NCBI GenBank assembly: GCA_002686705.1
Contig: NYYH01000012.1
Location: 1 to 28,054 of the forward strand
Reading direction: 5' to 3'
Source of the DNA: Bacteroidota bacterium
Lineage (GTDB): Bacteria > Bacteroidota > Bacteroidia > Bacteroidales > F082
DNA: 28,054 bases
This document shows positions 23,678 through 28,054 of the stretch, in pieces. Numbering within the stretch: position 1 is the stretch's first letter; the number at the start of each line of letters is the position of its first letter. The notes under the pieces are model-generated. The model was not told the origin of the DNA. It was given only the letters and a program-made list of their open reading frames with translations, and did no database searches. Both the position numbers and the translations under genes were made by a program.

Positions 23678-24652
23678 ATGAAGAATTACGAGAAGTTAAT
23701 AGAATATTTTGAAGTAAAGCTTAACGAAATAGTTTATAATGATAAACCTCTTGAACTTTACAGTCCTATTAAATATACTCTAAGTTTTGGTGGCAAACGC
23801 ATTAGGCCGGTTACAACTTTAATGGGTTGTGAATTATTCTGTGATGATTACCAAAAAGCATTACCCCAGGCAATTGCAATTGAGCTGTTTCATAATTTTA
23901 CTCTTATCCATGATGACATAATGGATATTGCACCAATAAGAAGAGGCAGGGAAACAGTGTTTAAAAAATGGGGTTCAAACATTGCAATACTATCTGGTGA
24001 TACCTTATTTGCGCTTGCTTATCAATATGCTCAACAAGCTGAAAAGGACATACTTCATGACATATTGAATGTATTTAACAAAACTGCAATAGAGGTGTGC
24101 GAAGGTCAGCAATTTGACCTTAATTTTGAAATAAACAACAATGTTACCGTTGATCAATACATAAATATGATTCGGCTCAAAACTGGAGTATTGTTTGGAG
24201 CCAGCTTAAAAATTGGAGCTTTAATTGGCGGTGCACAAAAGGAGGACGCCGACCTTCTTTACGATTTTGGTGTTAACATCGGACTGGGTTTTCAATTGAA
24301 AGACGATTTGTTAGACACCTTTGGAAATGAAGGTGTTTTTGGAAAGAAAACAGGTGGTGATATCATTACAAACAAAAAAACTTTTCTTTTTATCAAGGCT
24401 TTAGAAATTGCTGATAATGAAACTAAAGAAGAATTATTATCACTTTATAATACTTCTGATATTGACCCTGACCAAAAAGTTAAATCAACCCAAGCGATTT
24501 TCACAAAGTATAAAGTCGATATCTTAACGGGCATGGAGATTGATAAAAATTTTATTAAAGGAATTGAAAGCCTGGATAAAATTCAAGTAGCTTCCGAAAA
24601 AAAGATGTACCTTAGGGAAGTGGCTGTTAAAATGATTGATAGGAATAAATAG
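23678..24652 (+). CDS. Trans-polyprenyl diphosphate synthase
   Basis: This 324-aa isoprenoid chain-elongating enzyme condenses isopentenyl diphosphate with allylic diphosphates. It has the substrate motif GGKRIRP (38-44), the first Asp-rich motif DDIMD (79-83), LKTG (167-170) and the second Asp-rich motif DDLLD (209-213), followed by GKKTGGD. A phenylalanine (Phe74) lies five residues before the first Asp-rich motif, a position where an aromatic residue usually limits product length. Farnesyl or geranylgeranyl diphosphate is therefore more likely than a long quinone side chain, although this is inference. It follows rmlA by 41 bp in the same operon and is convergent with the ABC-F gene. Confidence 0.92.
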   Translation: MKNYEKLIEYFEVKLNEIVYNDKPLELYSPIKYTLSFGGKRIRPVTTLMGCELFCDDYQKALPQAIAIELFHNFTLIHDDIMDIAPIRRGRETVFKKWGSNIAILSGDTLFALAYQYAQQAEKDILHDILNVFNKTAIEVCEGQQFDLNFEINNNVTVDQYINMIRLKTGVLFGASLKIGALIGGAQKEDADLLYDFGVNIGLGFQLKDDLLDTFGNEGVFGKKTGGDIITNKKTFLFIKALEIADNETKEELLSLYNTSDIDPDQKVKSTQAIFTKYKVDILTGMEIDKNFIKGIESLDKIQVASEKKMYLREVAVKMIDRNK

Positions 24653-24672
24653 AATGAAGGTGAACAATTGTA

Positions 24673-26625
24673 TCATTGTATTATTCCATCATTCTGAAGC
24701 TTATCAAGTTCCTGTTGCTTTAATTCCCATTGGTTAAAAGCCTTCTGAATATCTACATTAACTCTTTCGTGTTGCCTGTAAAGTTCACCTGATTTTATTT
24801 CCTGCTCATACTTATGAGGGGTGGACAATTTTTCGTTTATTGCATTGAGGAGTAGCTCGTTTTCTTCAATTATTTTTTCCAAATTGCTAATTTCATTCCT
24901 CAACTTACGTATCTTTTTCTCATGCTCTTTTTTGCTTTCCCACTTGTTTTTATTAGTTATATCTTTATTCCTTTTGTTACTTGTAGACTTTTCTTTAGCC
25001 TCCAATTCTGATAAAGATTCTAACTTTCGTTTCTCAAGAAAAAGTTCAATATCACCCCTAAACTCTTTAATTCTTTTGTTTTTAAACTCATACACTCGTT
25101 CGGTTAGTCCATGCAGAAAATCACGATCATGCGAAACTATAATGAGGGTACCATTATATTGTAATAAAGCATTTTTCAGTATGTCCTTGGATCTAAGGTC
25201 AAGATGATTTGTTGGCTCATCCAATAATAACAAATTACTAGGTTGCAATAAAAGTAAAGCAAGCGACAAACGTGATTTTTCACCACCTGAAAGTACTTTA
25301 ACTTTTTTGTTAACATCTTCACCCTGAAACAAAAATGCTCCAAGAATTGAATTTATCCTTTTTCTAATATCACCTACTGCTACATTGTCAATGGTTTCGA
25401 ATACTGTTAACTCTGGATCAAGCATCTCACCTTGGTCCTGAGCAAAATATCCTGTGCAAACTTGAAAACCCATTTTAAGATTACCTGTATAACTAATTTT
25501 ATTAGTAATAATTTTTGCAAGAGTTGATTTCCCTTCTCCATTCCGTCCCAAAAATGCAACTTTCTCTCCTTTAAGAACTTCAAAATCTATATTATCCAAA
25601 ATCAGCGAATCATCATATTGCTTTGAAATGTTTTTTCCATCGATTGTGACCTTCCCACTATGCGGAGCCGGTGGAAATAAAAAATGAATGGAACTTTTAT
25701 CAACATCATCCAATTCGAGTTTATCCATTCTTTGCAATTGCTTAACACGCGATTGTACTTGCTTTGCCTTAGAAGCTTTATATCTGAATCTTTCTATAAA
25801 TCGTTGAACTTCATTAATTTCTTTTTGTTGATTGTTTAATGTTGCCTGTAAATGCAATTCCCTTTCCTCCCGCAGAATGATATATTTGGAGAAAGGGACT
25901 TTATAATCATATATACTGCCTTTATTAATTTCAATTGTTCTATTTGTAATATTGTCGAGAAGGGTACGGTCGTGTGAAACAACTATTACTGCACCTGAAT
26001 ATGAAATCAAAAAATCTTCAACCCATTGAATAGATTCTAAATCAAGATGATTTGTAGGCTCATCCAGAAGTAGTAAAGTTGGCTTCAATAAAAGCAACTT
26101 AGCAATTTCGACCCGCATTTGCCATCCAAGACTAAACTCAACCATTGGCCTAAACAATTCTTCTCGTTTAAAGCCAAGACCCATTAAATATTTTTCAGCA
26201 TTTCCTGTAAGTTGATCAGGTGAATATATGCTCAATGAAGCTTCAAGCAATTCTAGACGATCTACTAACTTTGAGTACTCACTATCACTAAAATCATCCT
26301 TACTCTCTAATATTTGATGAATTTCCTCAACTTCATTATTATAGGTGTCTAGAAAATTAAAAACAAGCATAGCTTCGTCAAATACTGTTAAGTGAGACGA
26401 AATAAATTTTTCTTGGGGAAGATAACCTATTGATACATCAGCAGGGACAACTATATTACCCAAATCCGATTCGAGCTCCCCAGATATTATTTTTAGCAAT
26501 GTAGATTTACCTGCCCCATTTACTCCAGCAAGTCCGATTCGATCCTTTGGATTAATGTTAAATGAAACACCTTCAAATAAAGGAGATCCGCCAAATACTT
26601 TCTTAACATTACTTACTGAAATCAT
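24673..26625 (-). CDS. ABC-F family ATPase (Uup/EttA-like)
   Basis: This 650-aa soluble protein has two ABC domains and no membrane segments. Domain 1 has Walker A GVNGAGKST (34-42), Walker B LLLLDEPTNHLDL (185-196) and SHD switch (217-219). Domain 2 has Walker A GRNGEGKST (360-368), signature LSGGEKSR (445-452) and Walker B near 465-476. The helical interdomain linker is at about 245-310. A charged coiled-coil C-terminal domain (about 560-645) resembles that of Uup. ABC-F proteins act on ribosomes, for example relieving stalls or protecting against antibiotics; a housekeeping role is likelier here. The domain-1 signature reads FSLGW (164-168) where FSGGW is expected, a change in a normally strict position. 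Confidence 0.92.
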   Translation of the reverse strand: MISVSNVKKVFGGSPLFEGVSFNINPKDRIGLAGVNGAGKSTLLKIISGELESDLGNIVVPADVSIGYLPQEKFISSHLTVFDEAMLVFNFLDTYNNEVEEIHQILESKDDFSDSEYSKLVDRLELLEASLSIYSPDQLTGNAEKYLMGLGFKREELFRPMVEFSLGWQMRVEIAKLLLLKPTLLLLDEPTNHLDLESIQWVEDFLISYSGAVIVVSHDRTLLDNITNRTIEINKGSIYDYKVPFSKYIILREERELHLQATLNNQQKEINEVQRFIERFRYKASKAKQVQSRVKQLQRMDKLELDDVDKSSIHFLFPPAPHSGKVTIDGKNISKQYDDSLILDNIDFEVLKGEKVAFLGRNGEGKSTLAKIITNKISYTGNLKMGFQVCTGYFAQDQGEMLDPELTVFETIDNVAVGDIRKRINSILGAFLFQGEDVNKKVKVLSGGEKSRLSLALLLLQPSNLLLLDEPTNHLDLRSKDILKNALLQYNGTLIIVSHDRDFLHGLTERVYEFKNKRIKEFRGDIELFLEKRKLESLSELEAKEKSTSNKRNKDITNKNKWESKKEHEKKIRKLRNEISNLEKIIEENELLLNAINEKLSTPHKYEQEIKSGELYRQHERVNVDIQKAFNQWELKQQELDKLQNDGIIQ

Positions 26626-26641
26626 ACCAACTAAATCTCTT

Positions 26642-26649
26642 CAAAAATA
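26642..26649 (-). promoter_or_regulatory. Candidate ABC-F -7 box (TATTTTTG)
   Basis: An exact TAnnTTTG on the minus strand, 16 bases upstream of the start codon, giving a leader of about 10 nt like those inferred for tatC and pdxJ. Confidence 0.45.
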
Positions 26650-26716
26650 GCACAAATTGCGATGCCACATTTACATCAAGTGCATGAGTATACATGGGCT
26701 TGATACTTATTGTAAA

Positions 26717-26750
26717 TAAAAAAAAGAGCCTCGTCATTGGACGAAGCTCT
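26717..26750 (-). terminator. Rho-independent terminator of the T9SS surface-protein gene
   Basis: On the minus strand AGAGCTTCGTC pairs with GACGAGGCTCT over 11 positions (one G-U), with a CAAT loop, followed by eight Ts (26717-26724). It lies about 40 bases beyond the surface-protein stop. Confidence 0.85.
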
Positions 26751-26790
26751 CTTTAATATTGAGTCGGTAGGTAACTACCCTTGCGAAGTA

Positions 26791-28054
26791 CTATCTGCTG
26801 ATAATTACTCGCTTGGTAACTACTCCGTTTTCTGTGTCTATCTTAACAAGATATACGCCTGCCTGGTATGCACTTGTGTTCAGTACAACACTTGTGGCTT
26901 CGTTCATCTCGTTTGTGTAAACTATTTGACCTACATAGTTGGTTACTGTTAACTGCTTCATCGGTAAGGTGGATGTTACAGTTACCATATCCTGTGCAGG
27001 ATTTGGATATAAACTAGTCAACGATGCACTTGGATCATTCAATCCTGTGATTATTACACATACAAAGTCATCCATTGGAAGCTCATATGCCATTCCAGGT
27101 GCTGACTCACATGCGTCTGTGTCGCTTGCATAGTTAGCTGTTATCTGATAGCAATACAATTCTCCAACTTGTGTTACTTCTGTATCTATGTAGCAGTATG
27201 CTTCCTGACCTTCTACATAATCCACAACATCATACAATTCGTAATCAGATCCTTCTTCCATCCTGTAGATGTTGAAGCTTGTAAGGTCACGACTGCCATC
27301 TGTGTGGTTTACTGATACTGGCTCTTCTTTAACAGTTCCCAGTGCCAATGTTGCTGATGGGTTATTATATACCGCATCATCTATCATTGATACTGAAGTT
27401 GCTGAACTTACCTCTGTTACATAAGCTTGTATGTTCCAGTTGTAATCCAAACCATAATCAGTTCCCATAGATACCCATGTGTTTCCATCAGTAGTGATCA
27501 TGTCGCCATAACCTAATACTGCCGGGCCTGCATCGGTTCCTGCCGGGAAGCCTCCTGCTGTATGAGTGACTGTGTAACCTATCCATAACTCATCTCCTAC
27601 ATCCAGTGCAACTGGTGCAGTTAGGGTTACTTCATTCCACATGCCTGTTACAGTAGTGGAGGTTACATCTTCTTCATATACCAAGGTGCCTGCTCCAGGC
27701 CCTGTCCATACTTTAAGTGTGAAATTGGACCAGCTGTCATCTTGTGGGAAGTATGTCATCTTTGTAATTGATGTACCTGCATAGTCTGATAATTGACCTG
27801 CATCCCAACGGGCTGCACAAGAGAAAGTACCTCCATTGGTTAAACCAATGCCGCTACTGTTAACTCCATCATCCCAGTGGATCCATGCTGATACCGGTCC
27901 TGGTATAAATGGTGCTTCCCAACATACTTCTGCAACATCTTGTTGTAGTGCATCGTCCCATACTTCAACTCCAGTAATGTCTTCTGGTGCTGCACACTCC
28001 CTGTATATAGAAATGTTATCAACAAACCATGATACTATATCAAAGGAGTTTTGT
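26791..28054 (-). CDS. Secreted surface protein with T9SS C-terminal sorting domain (partial)
   Basis: The frame stays open to the window edge, so the N-terminus lies beyond 28054; the ATG at 27759 is internal. At least 420 residues are visible. From the N-terminal side: the end of a cleaved-adhesin/choice-of-anchor-J-like domain (SWFVDNISIY), a fibronectin-like linker (EDITGVEVWDD), a beta-sandwich beginning WIHWDDGVNSSGIG and containing TLKVWTGPGAGTLVYEED, a fibronectin-III-like segment (about 27050-27390), and the T9SS type A sorting domain (YPNPAQDMVTV to VVTKRVIISR). Such domains direct export through the outer membrane and attachment to the cell surface. The beta-sandwich pattern resembles adhesin modules of Porphyromonas haemagglutinins. 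Any catalytic domain would be upstream, outside the window. Confidence 0.85.
   Translation of the reverse strand, partial: QNSFDIVSWFVDNISIYRECAAPEDITGVEVWDDALQQDVAEVCWEAPFIPGPVSAWIHWDDGVNSSGIGLTNGGTFSCAARWDAGQLSDYAGTSITKMTYFPQDDSWSNFTLKVWTGPGAGTLVYEEDVTSTTVTGMWNEVTLTAPVALDVGDELWIGYTVTHTAGGFPAGTDAGPAVLGYGDMITTDGNTWVSMGTDYGLDYNWNIQAYVTEVSSATSVSMIDDAVYNNPSATLALGTVKEEPVSVNHTDGSRDLTSFNIYRMEEGSDYELYDVVDYVEGQEAYCYIDTEVTQVGELYCYQITANYASDTDACESAPGMAYELPMDDFVCVIITGLNDPSASLTSLYPNPAQDMVTVTSTLPMKQLTVTNYVGQIVYTNEMNEATSVVLNTSAYQAGVYLVKIDTENGVVTKRVIISR

Noticed and set aside
24821..25207. 128-codon + strand ORF opposite the ABC-F gene
   Set aside because: It is the antisense shadow of the coiled-coil and second ABC domain; its Ser/Leu/Phe-rich translation is an artefact of the coding strand.
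1..28054. Mobile elements, CRISPR arrays, toxin-antitoxin pairs and tRNA genes
   Set aside because: None was found: no transposase or integrase, no direct-repeat arrays, and no cloverleaf-like sequences were recognised by eye.

Overview
The window looks like about 28 kb of chromosome from an AT-rich member of the Bacteroidota, probably a Bacteroidales/Marinilabiliales-type bacterium. Four things point there: a C-terminal type IX secretion (T9SS) sorting domain on a large surface protein, a DUF4271-HemD gene pair, a head-GIN (DUF2807) protein, and repeated upstream matches to the Bacteroidota -7 box TAnnTTTG. The genes lack Shine-Dalgarno leaders. I see no tRNA, rRNA, CRISPR array, prophage or insertion sequence. 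Most of the window is core and housekeeping genes.

Layout. 1-68 is the tail of an unrecognised + strand gene, followed by a terminator. 94-250 is a non-coding stretch lying between two terminators, and then tatC. 1144-3249 (minus strand) holds an alpha/beta hydrolase, an orphan coding stretch with no start codon, and a GluR0-type ligand-gated K+ channel. 3343-3702 (+) is a small membrane protein. pdxJ (-) and dtd (+) are divergent. hemD and a DUF4271 membrane protein (-) are divergent from adk (+).

7489-16159 (all minus strand) is a block of acetate and acyl-CoA metabolism. It contains ackA, a 3-hydroxyacyl-CoA dehydrogenase, an ADP-forming acyl-CoA synthetase fused to a GNAT acetyltransferase, an OFA-family MFS carrier and AMP-forming acsA. 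Three chemically distinct acetate/acetyl-CoA routes and a candidate protein acetyltransferase therefore sit together. Nearly identical palindromes, spaced like CRP/FNR-family sites, lie just upstream of acsA and of the carrier gene, and a weaker relative lies upstream of adk.

16615-20170 (-) carries a yebC-family gene, a secreted head-GIN/outer-membrane-barrel fusion and a D-2-hydroxyacid dehydrogenase. 20359-24652 (+) is a tight three-gene operon: an RND/MMPL exporter, rmlA and a polyprenyl diphosphate synthase. 24673-26625 (-) is an ABC-F protein, and 26791 to the window end (-) is the C-terminal part of a T9SS-secreted adhesin-like protein.

No wholly new multi-gene system is obvious. The strongest leads are the acetate block with its shared palindromes, the ACD-GNAT fusion with altered active-site positions, the prokaryotic glutamate-receptor-like channel, and the head-GIN/barrel fusion. 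Functions are assigned by reading motifs by eye; no database search was run.
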